Of a stretch of 64,000 bases of DNA, positions 8,271-16,825 are shown in pieces. The position numbers and the translations under genes were made by a program. Each line of letters opens with the position of its first letter. The stretch's first letter is position 1. The stretch covers positions 1 to 64,000 of the forward strand of contig CAYRHS010000001.1 in NCBI GenBank assembly GCA_964424125.1. Direction: 5' to 3'. This DNA is from CAYRHS01 sp964424125 (GTDB lineage: Bacteria; Actinomycetota; Acidimicrobiia; IMCC26256; JAOSJL01). The notes beneath the pieces are model-generated. The model saw only the letters and a list, made by a program, of their open reading frames with translations. It ran no database searches and was not told the DNA's origin.

Positions 8271-9101
8271 TCAGATCGGATCGGAGCCCACCCGCCCACC
8301 GGTCGAGACGTGCTCGGTCCAGCGCGTGCCGTCCCAGTAGCGGAACTCGTAGCGACGCATCGGATCGGGGTGCCACGCGGCCGGGAACTGACCCGCGGGT
8401 GCCCGGACCTGCTCCGCGGGCGCCTGCTGCGGCACCGGCTGCGTGGGCTGCTGCGGCGCCACCGGGAGATCCGCCGCCCAGGGAGCGGTTCCCGCCGGGG
8501 TCGACGGAGCGGTCGATTCCGGCGGGGCGGTCGTGGCGGCCGGTGGAGCCCACCCCGTCGGCGTGGCCCATCCCGTGGTGGTCGTGCGCGCGGCGGTGCC
8601 CGTGCGCCGGCTCGTCACAACGTCGACGATGCCTCCGCCCAGGAGGCCCAGCATGCCCACCATCGCGAGGAGCAAGCCCGGCCCGGGTGAGAGCACGTCG
8701 GCGGCGTCGAAGAACCGTACGGAATCGAGGTCGTCGTACACGGAGCCGTACCGGATCAGCGCGAGGAGCCCGGCGAGCACACCGGCACTGATCGCGACGA
8801 CGCCGACCGCGAGGTGGGTACCGCGCGTCGCGTTCTTCGGCTGGCCCGACAGGGCCAGCCACACGGCCGCGAAGACGCCTGCGCCGACGACCACGAGCGT
8901 GGCGACCACCGACAGGCCCGCGTCCTGTTCCTCCCAGGCGTTCCAGGTCGCGTGGACATCGAGGCCGAGGTCGAGCTCGAGCCACGGGAGGAACGAGGCC
9001 ACGAGCACCAGCGCGGCCGCGACGACCGTCACGACGCTGCCGACGCGATTGGGGACGGCGCCGGCCGACTCGGTGTCGCCCGCGTCCCAGGGCTGGGTCA
9101 T
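8271..9101 (-). CDS. four-helix membrane protein with C-terminal DUF2510 domain
   Basis: The 276-residue protein has four predicted membrane helices (about residues 20-45, 65-90, 95-120 and 145-170), then a Pro/Thr-rich linker. It ends in a short domain reading AAWHPDPMRRYEFRYWDGTR, the DUF2510 signature (W.PDP..RYWDG..WT.H). DUF2510 is a small actinobacterial module of unknown role found on membrane proteins. A GGGGGGG run sits just upstream of the ATG at 9101 and could act as ribosome site. The 247 bases between it and the 31-residue gene contain nothing I recognise. Confidence 0.85.
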   Translation of the reverse strand: MTQPWDAGDTESAGAVPNRVGSVVTVVAAALVLVASFLPWLELDLGLDVHATWNAWEEQDAGLSVVATLVVVGAGVFAAVWLALSGQPKNATRGTHLAVGVVAISAGVLAGLLALIRYGSVYDDLDSVRFFDAADVLSPGPGLLLAMVGMLGLLGGGIVDVVTSRRTGTAARTTTTGWATPTGWAPPAATTAPPESTAPSTPAGTAPWAADLPVAPQQPTQPVPQQAPAEQVRAPAGQFPAAWHPDPMRRYEFRYWDGTRWTEHVSTGGRVGSDPI

Positions 9102-9294
9102 GGGGGGGAAGCGTAGATGGTCTCTCGCTGGCTCTCCCCGGAATGGGCGGATCGGTTGATGGCGACGAATGGTATGATCTGCTATTATTTCCTCCGCGAA
9201 AGGCCACCAGGGGCGAAACCCGCGGGCGATCGCTTCGTCTCGTTGGCATTACGCGCCGTGGGTACGAGCGACAAGACCAAGGGGTCAGCCTGCA

Positions 9295-11601
9295 ATGAAG
9301 CGAAACCTCAGCCCACGCCGCTTGATCGTCGTCGGTACGCTCGCACTGGCCCTGCCGGTCTTCGCAGGCTGCGCCTCCGACGGATCCTCCGACCAGGCCC
9401 GCGCGGACGTCGTGAAGGTCGAGGGGGCTCAGGCCGAAGCGGCCGACTTCGTCGCGGTCGGTGGCACCCAGCAGGTGACGGTCACCGGCGCCCGGCCGGG
9501 CGTCGAGCTCGAGCTCGCCGACGCCGACGAGACCGTCGTGCAGACCGGCACGACGGACGAGGCGGGCCAGCTCATCTTCCGTCGGGTCGAGCCCGGCGCC
9601 GGCTACTTCGTCGCCGCGGGTGAGGGCGACGCCCTCGTCGTCAGCGAGCCGACCGACGTCGGCGGACTCGACGACGCCCCCGACCCGTCGTTCTACGAAG
9701 GACAGACCATCGACGTCGGCCCGAACGGGACGGGCGCGTTCGGCTACGTCGAGACCCGTGACGGAACGACCCTGGCCATCGACGTCCGCTTGCCCGGACC
9801 GGCGAGCGAGGGCCCCTATCCCACGGTGATCGAGTACTCGGGCTACGACACCGCCAACCCCGACGATCCCGAGCCGGTGACACAGGTCGCGGGCCTGCTC
9901 GGCTACGCCACCGTCGCCGTGAACATGCGCGGGACCGGCTGCTCGGGAGGCTCGTTCCTGTTCTTCGAAGGCGCGCAGGTGACTGACGGCTACGACGTCA
10001 TCGAGGCCGTCGCCGCACAACCCTGGGTCCTCGACCACGAGGTCGGCATGGTCGGCGTGTCGTACTCGGGCCTCGCGCAGCTCTGGGTCGCCCAGACGAA
10101 CCCGCCGAGCCTCGCGTCGATCGCGCCGCTGTCGATGATCGACGACACCTACCGCGCCACCCTCTACCCCGGCGGGATCTTCAACACGGGCTTCGCCAAG
10201 GAATGGGCCGAGGAGCGTCAGAGCGAAGCGGAGCCGGCAGGCCAGGAGTATGCGCAGAAGCGCATCGCCGACGGCGACACGGTCTGCGAGGAGAACCAGG
10301 CGCTGCGCAGCCAGAACCCGGACCTCCTGGAGATGGTCTCCGCCAACCCCTTCTACAACGACGCCGATCTCGGTGATTCGCTCGCCCCGATCACCTTCGT
10401 CGACCAGATCGACGTTCCCGTGTTCCTCGCCGGCGCGTGGCAGGACGAGCAGACCGGGGGCCACTGGCCCGCGATGATCCCCGAGTTCACCGGCAGCGAC
10501 CACGTGTGGGCGACGATGGTCAACGGGACCCACCCCGACCCGCTCGGACCGTCGATCGTCACCCAGTGGGTCGAGTTCAACTCCTTCTACGTGAAGAAGG
10601 AGATCCCCGAGCTGCCCGCGCTCATCCGAACGGTCGGCCCCTCCGTCCTCGGTCCCGAGATCTGGGGGACCGACGACTTCGAGATCCCCGACACCCGCTT
10701 CGCCGGATACGACGACTTCGACCAGGCGCTGGCCGACTTCGAGGCCCAGCAGCCCGTGAAGATCGTCTTCGAGTCGGGCGCGGGTGGGACCACCCCGGGC
10801 GCGCCCGAGGCCACCTTCGAAGCCAGCTTCGACTCCTGGCCCATCCCCGAGACCGATGCCACGGCCTGGTACCTGGGTGCGGACGGTTCCCTAACCGGGT
10901 CGGAACCGACCGACGACGGGGCGGCCGACGAGTACACCTACGACGCCACCGACCACGAGCGCACGACGCTGAACCTCGACGACCGCGAGGACGCATGGGT
11001 CGTCGATCCTCCCTACGACTGGCCCGACCCCGTGGAGGGAACGTCGCTGAACTACGTCGGTGGGGAACTCGACGAGACCGTCGTCATGGCCGGCCACGCG
11101 AGCGCCGACCTGTGGATCTCCTCGCCCGCCGACGACGTCGACCTCGAGGTCACGCTCTCGGAGGTGCGACCCGACGGCAAGGAATACTACGTGACCGCGG
11201 GCTGGCTGCGTGCGTCCCACCGGGCGCTCGACGAGGACGCCTCCACCGAGCTGCGGCCGGTCCAGACGCATCGCGAGGAGGACGCCGAGCCCGTGCCCGA
11301 CGACGAGTTCACCGAAGCACGCGTCGAGCTGTTCCCGTTCGCCCACGTCTTCCGGGCGGGCTCGCGCATCCGGATCACGATCGACGCGCCGGGCGGGACT
11401 CGGCCCCTGTGGAAGTTCGACACGGTCCAGCACTCGGAGCCGGTCCGTGTCGCCCGATCGGCGGATGCACCGTCCCGCGTCGTCCTTCCCGTCATCCCGT
11501 CGCTGGCTGAGGAGGCACCCGCCGCGTACCCGCCGTGCCCGAGCCTGCGCGGTCAGCCCTGCCGCGACTTCGTCGAGGTGCCCAACCGGCCCGCGTCCTG
11601 A
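9295..11601 (+). CDS. CocE/NonD-type hydrolase, secreted lipoprotein
   Basis: This large serine hydrolase belongs to the X-Pro dipeptidyl-peptidase/cocaine esterase superfamily. A lipobox (VFAGC, Cys near residue 25) predicts a lipid-anchored exported enzyme. An N-terminal beta-rich region of roughly 120 residues precedes the alpha/beta-hydrolase core, where GVSYSG carries the nucleophilic Ser, MRGTGCSGG is the conserved turn, and NGTHPDP should supply the histidine. The C-terminal jelly-roll domain of the family runs from about residue 560 to the end. At 768 residues it is longer than typical CocE because of the extra N-terminal domain. The AT-rich upstream stretch at 9150-9190 is the probable promoter. 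It differs from the second, unsecreted CocE-type gene at 61040. Confidence 0.9.
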   Translation: MKRNLSPRRLIVVGTLALALPVFAGCASDGSSDQARADVVKVEGAQAEAADFVAVGGTQQVTVTGARPGVELELADADETVVQTGTTDEAGQLIFRRVEPGAGYFVAAGEGDALVVSEPTDVGGLDDAPDPSFYEGQTIDVGPNGTGAFGYVETRDGTTLAIDVRLPGPASEGPYPTVIEYSGYDTANPDDPEPVTQVAGLLGYATVAVNMRGTGCSGGSFLFFEGAQVTDGYDVIEAVAAQPWVLDHEVGMVGVSYSGLAQLWVAQTNPPSLASIAPLSMIDDTYRATLYPGGIFNTGFAKEWAEERQSEAEPAGQEYAQKRIADGDTVCEENQALRSQNPDLLEMVSANPFYNDADLGDSLAPITFVDQIDVPVFLAGAWQDEQTGGHWPAMIPEFTGSDHVWATMVNGTHPDPLGPSIVTQWVEFNSFYVKKEIPELPALIRTVGPSVLGPEIWGTDDFEIPDTRFAGYDDFDQALADFEAQQPVKIVFESGAGGTTPGAPEATFEASFDSWPIPETDATAWYLGADGSLTGSEPTDDGAADEYTYDATDHERTTLNLDDREDAWVVDPPYDWPDPVEGTSLNYVGGELDETVVMAGHASADLWISSPADDVDLEVTLSEVRPDGKEYYVTAGWLRASHRALDEDASTELRPVQTHREEDAEPVPDDEFTEARVELFPFAHVFRAGSRIRITIDAPGGTRPLWKFDTVQHSEPVRVARSADAPSRVVLPVIPSLAEEAPAAYPPCPSLRGQPCRDFVEVPNRPAS

Positions 11602-11643
11602 TCCGCCGGCCCTGCGCTCACGAGGCTCGCGGTAGCCTCCGGC

Positions 11644-11674
11644 GCGAGCGCGAAGGGAGCGAGCGCGAAGGGAG
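11644..11674. repeat. two tandem copies of a 16-bp unit overlapping a ribosome site
   Basis: GCGAGCGCGAAGGGAG occurs twice at 15-bp spacing. The second copy supplies the GGGAGG ribosome site of the coiled-coil gene beginning at 11684, so the duplication gives that gene two potential purine-rich sites. Confidence 0.7.
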
Positions 11675-11683
11675 GCAGGGACC

Positions 11684-12004
11684 GTGGGATTCATGGACAA
11701 GGTGAAGTCCACCGCGCAGCAGGTCGGCGACAAGGCCCAGGAGGTCGGCAAGGTCGGCCAAGAGAAGATCGAGGACGCGCGCGCCAAGAAGAAGATCGAG
11801 GGGCTCGAGCGGGAGCTCGGTGCCCTCGTCTACGCCCAGCGCTCCGGCACGGCCGACGAGGGCAGCGACGCGGAGGTGGACCGGATCGTGGGCGAGATCA
11901 CTACCCTCCGCAGCCAGCTCGACGAGGGTGACGGCGGGGCCGATGCCGACAGCGACGAGGCCAGCAGCGACGAGGCCAGCAGCGACGAGGCCGGCACCGA
12001 CTGA
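11684..12004 (+). CDS. small coiled-coil protein with acidic repeat tail
   Basis: This soluble protein has 106 residues. Residues 1-35 are amphipathic with alternating Lys/Gln (KVKSTAQQVGDKAQEVGKVG), residues 35-80 form a coiled coil, and the tail repeats SSDEA three times. GTG at 11684 is used with GGGAGG ten bases upstream; ATG at 11693 is an alternative. The N-terminal pattern is like actinobacterial proteins with a zinc-ribbon or coiled-coil core, but the tail has no cysteines here. Function is unknown. Confidence 0.7.
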   Translation: MGFMDKVKSTAQQVGDKAQEVGKVGQEKIEDARAKKKIEGLERELGALVYAQRSGTADEGSDAEVDRIVGEITTLRSQLDEGDGGADADSDEASSDEASSDEAGTD

Positions 12005-12018
12005 CGGGCGAGCGCTCG

Positions 12019-12489
12019 CTACGCGCCCGGCCTGCTCACCCAGCCGACGATCCCGCTCAGCATCGAGACGATCGCGATCCCCGTCAGGCCGTGGATGACG
12101 GCGAGCGCGATCTCCGACGACTGCTCCAGCGAGAGGGTGAACGGGTAGAGGAGCGACGCCGCGATCACCACCAGCGCGCCCCACTGGAAGAAGAGCAGGG
12201 GCCGCGGCGCGTAGAGCAGGAGCAGGTGTAGTAGCCCGGTCGCGACGAGCCCCGCGACGAGCGCGACCAAGAACGCCGGGCCCCCGTCGAGCATCCGGTA
12301 GGTGTCGGCACCCGGAGAGGTGGGCACGAACACGTCGACGTCGAACACGCCCTTCGCCCCGAACAGGCTCACCAGCGCCACGCCGCCGGCGATCAACGAC
12401 GTCGCCACACCTCCGCCCCAGAGCCGTCCGGCGTTCACCACCGGCTTCTCCGAATCGGGTCCCTGCGGGTACCGGGCAGGTGAAGTCAT
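12019..12489 (-). CDS. DUF6069-like four-helix membrane protein
   Basis: The protein has 156 residues and four membrane helices, with a longer periplasmic loop after helix 1 that includes the DVDVFVP stretch. The overall pattern (short polar start, GG-rich first helix, mid-loop, conserved HGLTGIAIV final helix) resembles actinobacterial DUF6069 proteins. GAGGGGAG upstream of the ATG at 12489 is a strong ribosome site. The gene converges on the coiled-coil gene with 14 bases between stops. Confidence 0.75.
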   Translation of the reverse strand: MTSPARYPQGPDSEKPVVNAGRLWGGGVATSLIAGGVALVSLFGAKGVFDVDVFVPTSPGADTYRMLDGGPAFLVALVAGLVATGLLHLLLLYAPRPLLFFQWGALVVIAASLLYPFTLSLEQSSEIALAVIHGLTGIAIVSMLSGIVGWVSRPGA

Positions 12490-12576
12490 GAGCGCTCCCC
12501 TCGCGACTGGCGCGGGACCCTAGCGCCACTGCACGGCTCGACCTCCGACCTCCGCCCGGAGGAACAGGGGTGCGAG

Positions 12577-12948
12577 CTACTCGGGTCGGTGACAGACGGC
12601 CTCGACGTTGTTGCCGTCGGGATCGCGAACGAAAGCGCCGTAGTAACCAGGGTGGTATTCGGGCCACTCGCGCGGCTCGTGGAGCACCTCGGCGCCCGTA
12701 CCGACCGCGGCGTCGAAGAACGCGCGCACCGAGGCTCGGTCGTTCGCGATGAACGCGAGGTGCAACTCCCGGTTGCCCTCGACTTCAGGGATCACCGGCC
12801 CGAGCCAGAAGTCCGGCTTGTCGATGCCGTATCCGATGAACTGCTCGAAATCCATGATCCGCTTCGCGCCAAGGGTCGCGAGGACGGCGTCGTAGAACCG
12901 AGCCGCGGCGGACACGTCCGCGCACTGGATCCCGACATGGTCGAGCAT
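12577..12948 (-). CDS. glyoxalase/VOC superfamily protein
   Basis: This single VOC domain of 123 residues starts with the typical MLDHVGIQCADVSAAARFYD strand-helix unit and ends with YYGAFVRDPDGNNVEAV, where the Glu in the NNVEAV strand is the usual metal ligand. His4 and His69 (ELHLAF) are the other likely ligands. Proteins of this size work as dimers and may be lyases, dioxygenases or resistance proteins; the substrate is not predictable. A tRNA-like remnant lies only 23 bases upstream. Confidence 0.88.
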   Translation of the reverse strand: MLDHVGIQCADVSAAARFYDAVLATLGAKRIMDFEQFIGYGIDKPDFWLGPVIPEVEGNRELHLAFIANDRASVRAFFDAAVGTGAEVLHEPREWPEYHPGYYGAFVRDPDGNNVEAVCHRPE

Positions 12949-12970
12949 GCCGCAGATCGTATCCAGCCGT

Positions 12971-13012
12971 CGGCGCTCCAGGGCTCGAACCCGGGATCTG
13001 AGGACTTGGACA
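12971..13012 (-). pseudogene. tRNA 3'-half-like remnant
   Basis: Read on the minus strand this contains a T-arm with five potential pairs, CCGGG-TTCGAGC-CCTGG, followed by AGCGCCG and A like an acceptor 3' strand. There is no 5' half. A loop with TCCAA precedes it. It is a degraded tRNA or attachment-site relic rather than a functional tRNA. Confidence 0.45.
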
Positions 13013-13072
13013 TCGCGTCACGGTCGGATCAGACTCCGTCGCGGCACAGGAACCGAGGACGAGAGGTAGCGC

Positions 13073-13483
13073 GTGAGCGAGACGAGGGAAGACATGCTCG
13101 CAAGGGTCGACTTCTTCTCCGACCTCTCGAAGAAGGAGCTGAAGCGGATCGCCCAGCTGTTGACCCCGGTCAACGTGGACGCGGGCTACGTCCTGACCCG
13201 CGAAGGCGCGCTCGGCGAGGAGTTCTTCGTGATCTTCGACGGTGAGGCAACGGTCACACAGGACGGGCGAACCGTCGCCACGTTGAAGGCCGGGGACTTC
13301 TTCGGCGAGCTCGCGCTGCTCACCAACATGAAGCGGAAGGCAACCGTGACGGCGACCACCGCGATGAGCCTCGGGGTACTCACGTGGTCCGAGTTCGACG
13401 CGATGCTCGACGACGCGCCCGAGGTCATGCGCAAGCTGCTACATGACGTCGCCTCGATCCTCGCCGAACACCTCGACTACTGA
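13073..13483 (+). CDS. stand-alone cyclic-nucleotide-binding domain protein
   Basis: The 136 residues consist of one cNMP-binding beta-roll with flanking helices: LARVDFFSDLSKKELKRIAQ opens it, GEEFFVIFDGEATV and KAGDFFGELALLTNMKRKATV give the phosphate-binding cassette. The usual Arg that binds the cyclic phosphate is replaced by Lys in the FFGELALLTNMKRKAT segment, so nucleotide specificity is uncertain. There is no DNA-binding or membrane domain. The start is GTG at 13073, preceded by GAGAGGTA. Confidence 0.88.
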   Translation: MSETREDMLARVDFFSDLSKKELKRIAQLLTPVNVDAGYVLTREGALGEEFFVIFDGEATVTQDGRTVATLKAGDFFGELALLTNMKRKATVTATTAMSLGVLTWSEFDAMLDDAPEVMRKLLHDVASILAEHLDY

Positions 13484-13534
13484 ACGGGGCCTGGGGGCGG
13501 GACCGCGCGAGACCGTTCCCGCAGGTCGGGCTCG

Positions 13535-13576
13535 TGGGCGCTACAGGGCTCGAACCTGTGACCTCCGCCTTGTAAG
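13535..13576 (-). repeat. attachment-site copy of the tRNA-Val 3' half
   Basis: These 42 bases match 17228-17269, the 3' half of the intact tRNA-Val(TAC), at 40 positions. The match begins in the anticodon loop and ends at the discriminator base. The two differences are paired with each other in the T-stem (G-C in the intact gene, A-T here), so both versions fold. Position and direction are what integration into a tRNA 3' half leaves at the far end of an element. Confidence 0.75.
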
Positions 13577-13977
13577 TCCGACACGGTCCAGGGTGCCGGG
13601 TACACCCGGGGTGGGTCGCAGTGCTGGTGACCAGCACCTTCGCGCTTCCGGTCATCCCTCGTCGGCGCCCCGCAGACGCTCGGGTCTGAGCCCGTGTGTT
13701 TACAGCGGGTTTACTGCGGGTGACGGCGGGCCGGTCGCATAGCGTCACAACGTGGTGCTCGATCGAGCAAGCCGCGAACCGCAGCGACTACGAGGAGATT
13801 CGCGACGAGGCAAGCAAGGCTCGACAGAGCTACGCAGCGACGCTCGCCTCATCGTCGGAGTTCAGACGGCGAAAGCTGGACCTCGATGATCGACTCCGAA
13901 AATGCAATCGCGCGTGGTGCGATGACCAAGGCGTTCATGTGTACGACGTCGAGCGCGATGGTGAACAGGGAGCCCGC
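13577..13977. other. island interior without a recognisable gene
   Basis: This stretch has visibly lower GC than its surroundings, especially 13740-13960. A plus-strand frame through about 13757-13980 codes a hydrophilic helical sequence (for example SDYEEIRDEASKARQSYAAT), but it has no good start, no family resemblance and low third-position GC. I treat it as non-coding or decayed. Confidence 0.4.
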
Positions 13978-14433
13978 CTAGAGCGCGGCGAGCACCACTC
14001 CCGCTGCGATGAGGACAAGCGAGAGCCACTCCCATCCCATTCTGCTGCCGACGAGCCGTCGGACGTCCGCCCGAGCGTCCTCGACCGCCTCGCGCATGAG
14101 ATCGTCGGCGTGCTTGCGCGCGGCGGCGACCCGATCGTTGCGCTCTCTCTCGTGGCGCCCCACCTCGGTTGAGAGCGCGTTCAGGCTCTTCTCAAGATCA
14201 CGCACCCACTCGACCAACCACGCGATCTGGCCCTCGGTCGTCAGCTCCTCAGGCATGGGGCGCCGACTTGTCGTCCCACGAACCGACAGGGCGCTCTCGG
14301 CGCCGAGGGCCGCTCCGGTCTGGACGGTCTGCGCGGTCGGGGGGCGGTGAAGAGCCCAACGACCGAAGCGCCGGGCGCCGCGCCTGGCCAGCGGGGAGCG
14401 CGAACCGAAGCGGTGATCTGTAGCGTCCGTCAT
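13978..14433 (-). CDS. coiled-coil protein with C-terminal membrane anchor, island-encoded
   Basis: The protein has 151 residues. The last 95 contain a predicted coiled coil (LVEWVRDLEKSLNALSTEVG onward) and the final 20 residues are one hydrophobic helix, so it would be tail-anchored. The first 55 residues are Arg-rich and may not be translated; ATG at 14256 (MPEELTTEG) is an alternative start giving about 92 residues. Small helix-plus-anchor proteins like this are common beside phage lysis genes, but no phage gene adjoins it. Located inside the putative island. Confidence 0.5.
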   Translation of the reverse strand: MTDATDHRFGSRSPLARRGARRFGRWALHRPPTAQTVQTGAALGAESALSVRGTTSRRPMPEELTTEGQIAWLVEWVRDLEKSLNALSTEVGRHERERNDRVAAARKHADDLMREAVEDARADVRRLVGSRMGWEWLSLVLIAAGVVLAAL

Positions 14434-14599
14434 GAGCGGCGATGACAGCGAAGCGTCGAGCAACTTCGCCGGCCTGCCGCTCTGCGGTGGACCTAAGTGG
14501 ACGGCTTTCAAACCCTTGAGATTGGCCCGACTGATGGAAAGCGCGGGTCGCGTCGGGGAATCAGGGGGGTGACGATCGCGAAGTCGGGATCGACCGGCG

Positions 14600-14957
14600 C
14601 GAGGAGGTCGTCCAAGCGGACCAGCACAGACGCGTCGCCGCCGACGCTCGCGCAGATCCCGATCCCGCCGAGGGGTGGTCGCGACGTTCGGTGTTGGCGA
14701 ACAGCCGGGCGGAGACGCTCGTGCCGTTCATCGGGCGTCGGAACCTCGCCGGGTACCCGGCGGCGTCCGCGCCCGCGGGCCTCCACCCGTCGGGGCTCGC
14801 GCTCTCGGTGCAGCTCGTCGCTCCCAAGGGCGGCGAGGTTCTGATCCTGTCCCTCGCGGAGCGGCTCGAGACGCTGCGCGCCCCTGGCCCCGCCATGCTC
14901 CTCGTTCCTGAGTGGCGTACCTCCCGCCCGCTGAGCGGGCATGCGGTACGCCTCTAG
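14600..14957 (+). pseudogene. amidase C-terminal fragment with a frameshift
   Basis: From 14691 the plus strand reads TLVPFIGRRNLAGYPAASAP, then a glycine-proline loop and ALSVQLVAPKGGEVLILSLA. This is the closing portion of an amidase-signature enzyme, which normally reads PFNLTGxPAxSVPAG..GLPxGxQLV. About 40 bases earlier, in another frame, PTLAQIPIPP resembles the preceding amidase segment. The rest of the enzyme is missing. It is a paralogue, not a copy, of the intact amidase that converges on it 17 bases away. Confidence 0.65.
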
Positions 14958-14973
14958 TCGGAGCGGGGAGAAG

Positions 14974-16425
14974 TCACACTGGCGAGTGACGGGGCCAGGG
15001 GCGGACGCGCTCCAGCGCGGCGGCCGCGGCCAGGGCGCGGGCGTCGTCGCAGCGGCGGGCGACAACCTGGAGGCCGACGGGCAGGCCGTCGATGAAGCCC
15101 GCGGGCACGCTCACGGCGGGGACACCGGTGAGGTTGAACGGGACGCACCACAGGGACGCGGCCCCGGGCCCGAGCTCGCGCCCGTCGACCTCCATCGGGA
15201 GGGGGCCCGCGGCGCCGAACGGGGGTACCGGCGACGTCGGTGCGAGGAGGAGGTCGACCCGTTCGAAGACGTTGGCCAGCGCCTCGCGCACGGCGTAGCG
15301 CGTCTGGTTCGAGGCGACGACCGCCGCGAGGCTCGGCGTCGCCATCTGGCCGGCGAGGATCTCGATCAGGGGCCGGGCACCGGGGGTGCGCTCGAGCAGG
15401 TTCGAAAACATCTCGACCTGGGCCGCCTGCATCGCCGGGTCGGGGTCGGCGTCCGCGATGAACAGCCCGGCGCCGTTGTCCTCCACCGGTGGCAGCGACA
15501 GGGTCGTCTCGACCTCGTCGAGGCCCGCGGCGCCGATCAGCGCGTCGGCCGCCTCCCGACAGATCGCAGCCACCTCGGGCTCGGTGTTGGTGAGGCCGTT
15601 GTCGGTGAGGAAAGCGACGCGCGTGCCCGCGAGGTCGAGCTCGTCGATCGCCTGCTCGAACGAGACGCCCGGCGCGGGCAGCGAGTAGGGATCGCGGTCG
15701 TCGGGCCCGACGACGCAATCCAGGTACCGGCCCGCGTCGCGCACGGTGGAGGCCAGAGGTCCCTTGTGGGTGAGGTTGGCGGCCGTGAGGTAGGCAGGCC
15801 CCCGGGGGACGAGGCCGTAGGTGCCCTTCACGCCGACGACGCCGCAGTACGACGCCGGCAACCGGATGGAGCCGCCCATGTCGCCGCCGGTGGCGATCGG
15901 CGCCATCGCGGCGGCGATCGCGGCCGCGGAGCCCCCGCTCGAGCCGCCCGGCGTGCGCTCGGGATCCCACGGGTTGCGCGTGATCCCGTGCAACGCCGAG
16001 GCTGTGAAGTTGAGCAGTCCCATCTCGGGCGAGGCCGTCAACCCGAACGGCACCGCACCTGCGGCAAGCAGGCGACGGAGCAGCGTGAGCGTCGTGGTGG
16101 CGACGTTGTCGGCTAACGCCGTGCTGGCGTGGGTGTCGGGCCAGCCCTCGACCGCGTCGAGCTCCTTCACCGCGAGCGGGACACCGGCGAGCGGTCCCGG
16201 GTCGTCCCCCGCGGCCACGCGTTCGTCGACGGCGCGCGCCCAGCCGTGCGCGCGTTCGGGGTCGAGGAAGACGAAGGCGTTCAGCGGCTCGTTGACGGCC
16301 TCGACCCGTGCGAGGAAGGCATCGAGGACGTCGACGGCTGTGACGCGTCCGGCGTGGATGTCACCCGCGAGGTCGATCGCGGTGCGCTCGTGCAGCTCCG
16401 ATGGCGGGGCGGTGGGCGTGGCCAC
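14974..16425 (-). CDS. amidase (amidase signature family)
   Basis: Complete 483-residue amidase. Lys in PLAVKELDAVEG (near residue 87) and the Gly/Ser-rich signature GGSSGGSAAAIAAA with MGGSIRLPAS supply the Ser-cisSer-Lys triad. The C-terminal segment PFNLTGVPAVSVPAG is conserved. It hydrolyses a carboxamide, but the substrate is unknown. It starts 21 bases after the stop of a truncated amidohydrolase on the same strand, suggesting that the two once formed a hydantoin or N-acyl amide degradation operon. The gene lies inside the putative tRNA-Val island and its codon use is not obviously foreign. Confidence 0.92.
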   Translation of the reverse strand: MATPTAPPSELHERTAIDLAGDIHAGRVTAVDVLDAFLARVEAVNEPLNAFVFLDPERAHGWARAVDERVAAGDDPGPLAGVPLAVKELDAVEGWPDTHASTALADNVATTTLTLLRRLLAAGAVPFGLTASPEMGLLNFTASALHGITRNPWDPERTPGGSSGGSAAAIAAAMAPIATGGDMGGSIRLPASYCGVVGVKGTYGLVPRGPAYLTAANLTHKGPLASTVRDAGRYLDCVVGPDDRDPYSLPAPGVSFEQAIDELDLAGTRVAFLTDNGLTNTEPEVAAICREAADALIGAAGLDEVETTLSLPPVEDNGAGLFIADADPDPAMQAAQVEMFSNLLERTPGARPLIEILAGQMATPSLAAVVASNQTRYAVREALANVFERVDLLLAPTSPVPPFGAAGPLPMEVDGRELGPGAASLWCVPFNLTGVPAVSVPAGFIDGLPVGLQVVARRCDDARALAAAAALERVRPWPRHSPV

Positions 16426-16445
16426 GCTGGATCCCTCCGGTCGGG

Positions 16446-16619
16446 TCAGGTCGGTTCCAGGACGCGTTCGGCCCGAGTCCCGTTGTCGCGGCCGTCGCGG
16501 ATCACGACCGAGCCGTTGGCGACCACGTGCGCGATCGCGACCGGCGATGCTAGTGAGTCCTCGTAGGTGGCGCCGTCGGCGACGCGGTCGGGGTCGCGAG
16601 CAACGTCAAGTGCATGCTC
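16446..16619 (-). pseudogene. C-terminal remnant of an amidohydrolase (D-aminoacylase-like)
   Basis: The minus strand reads DPDRVADGATYEDSLASPVA, then HVVANGSVVIRDGRDNG and ends RAERVLEP. This matches the end of N-acyl-D-amino-acid deacylase/amidohydrolase-3 proteins (DxxxVxDxATYEDP...VxVNGxxVxxDG...GxVL). Only about 57 residues remain. Homology stops within about ten bases of the tRNA-like remnant at 16630, so the truncation coincides with a recombination junction. Confidence 0.65.
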
Positions 16620-16629
16620 GCATTCGCGG

Positions 16630-16672
16630 TGCCCGGGGTGAGAATCGAACTCCGACCGACCCCGTGTCAACG
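16630..16672 (-). pseudogene. tRNA-Val(GAC)-like 3' half
   Basis: On the minus strand the sequence runs from an anticodon-loop-like TTGACAC (GAC in the anticodon place) through a damaged T-arm (GGAG-TTCGATT-CTC with only three good pairs) to CCCGGGC-A-CC. The 5' half is absent. It abuts the amidohydrolase truncation and looks like an old attachment site. Confidence 0.5.
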
Positions 16673-16825
16673 CGTACCGTCCAGTCCACGAATCGGCGTG
16701 AAACCAGCCGATTCGCAGGCTCGCCCACGGTCGTCGTGCCGGCTCGTGACGCCCCGTACCAAGAAGTCTGTGACCATTCCGTGACCACGGGGTCAGGTTC
16801 CGACGTGCCCGGACAGCAGTCGAAA

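Noticed and set aside
9156..9188. A sigma-70-like promoter (TTGATG with TATGAT or TATTAT) before the CocE-type lipoprotein gene
   Set aside because: The spacings are 11 and 21 bases, neither canonical. The AT-rich patch is probably the promoter, but I could not define boxes.
8071..10533. An 820-codon minus-strand open frame
   Set aside because: It overlaps the DUF2510 gene in another frame and the CocE-type lipoprotein in antisense; low-complexity His/Arg/Asp composition.
13696..14172. A plus-strand frame of 158 codons in the island
   Set aside because: No start with a ribosome site, no family resemblance, and its second half is antisense to the coiled-coil membrane protein gene.
14508..15065. 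A minus-strand frame ending LVRLDDLLAPVDPDF and IVTPLIPRRD
   Set aside because: The final 50 residues look protein-like, but the first part is out of frame with the amidase end and antisense to the better supported amidase fragment. I could not support a gene.
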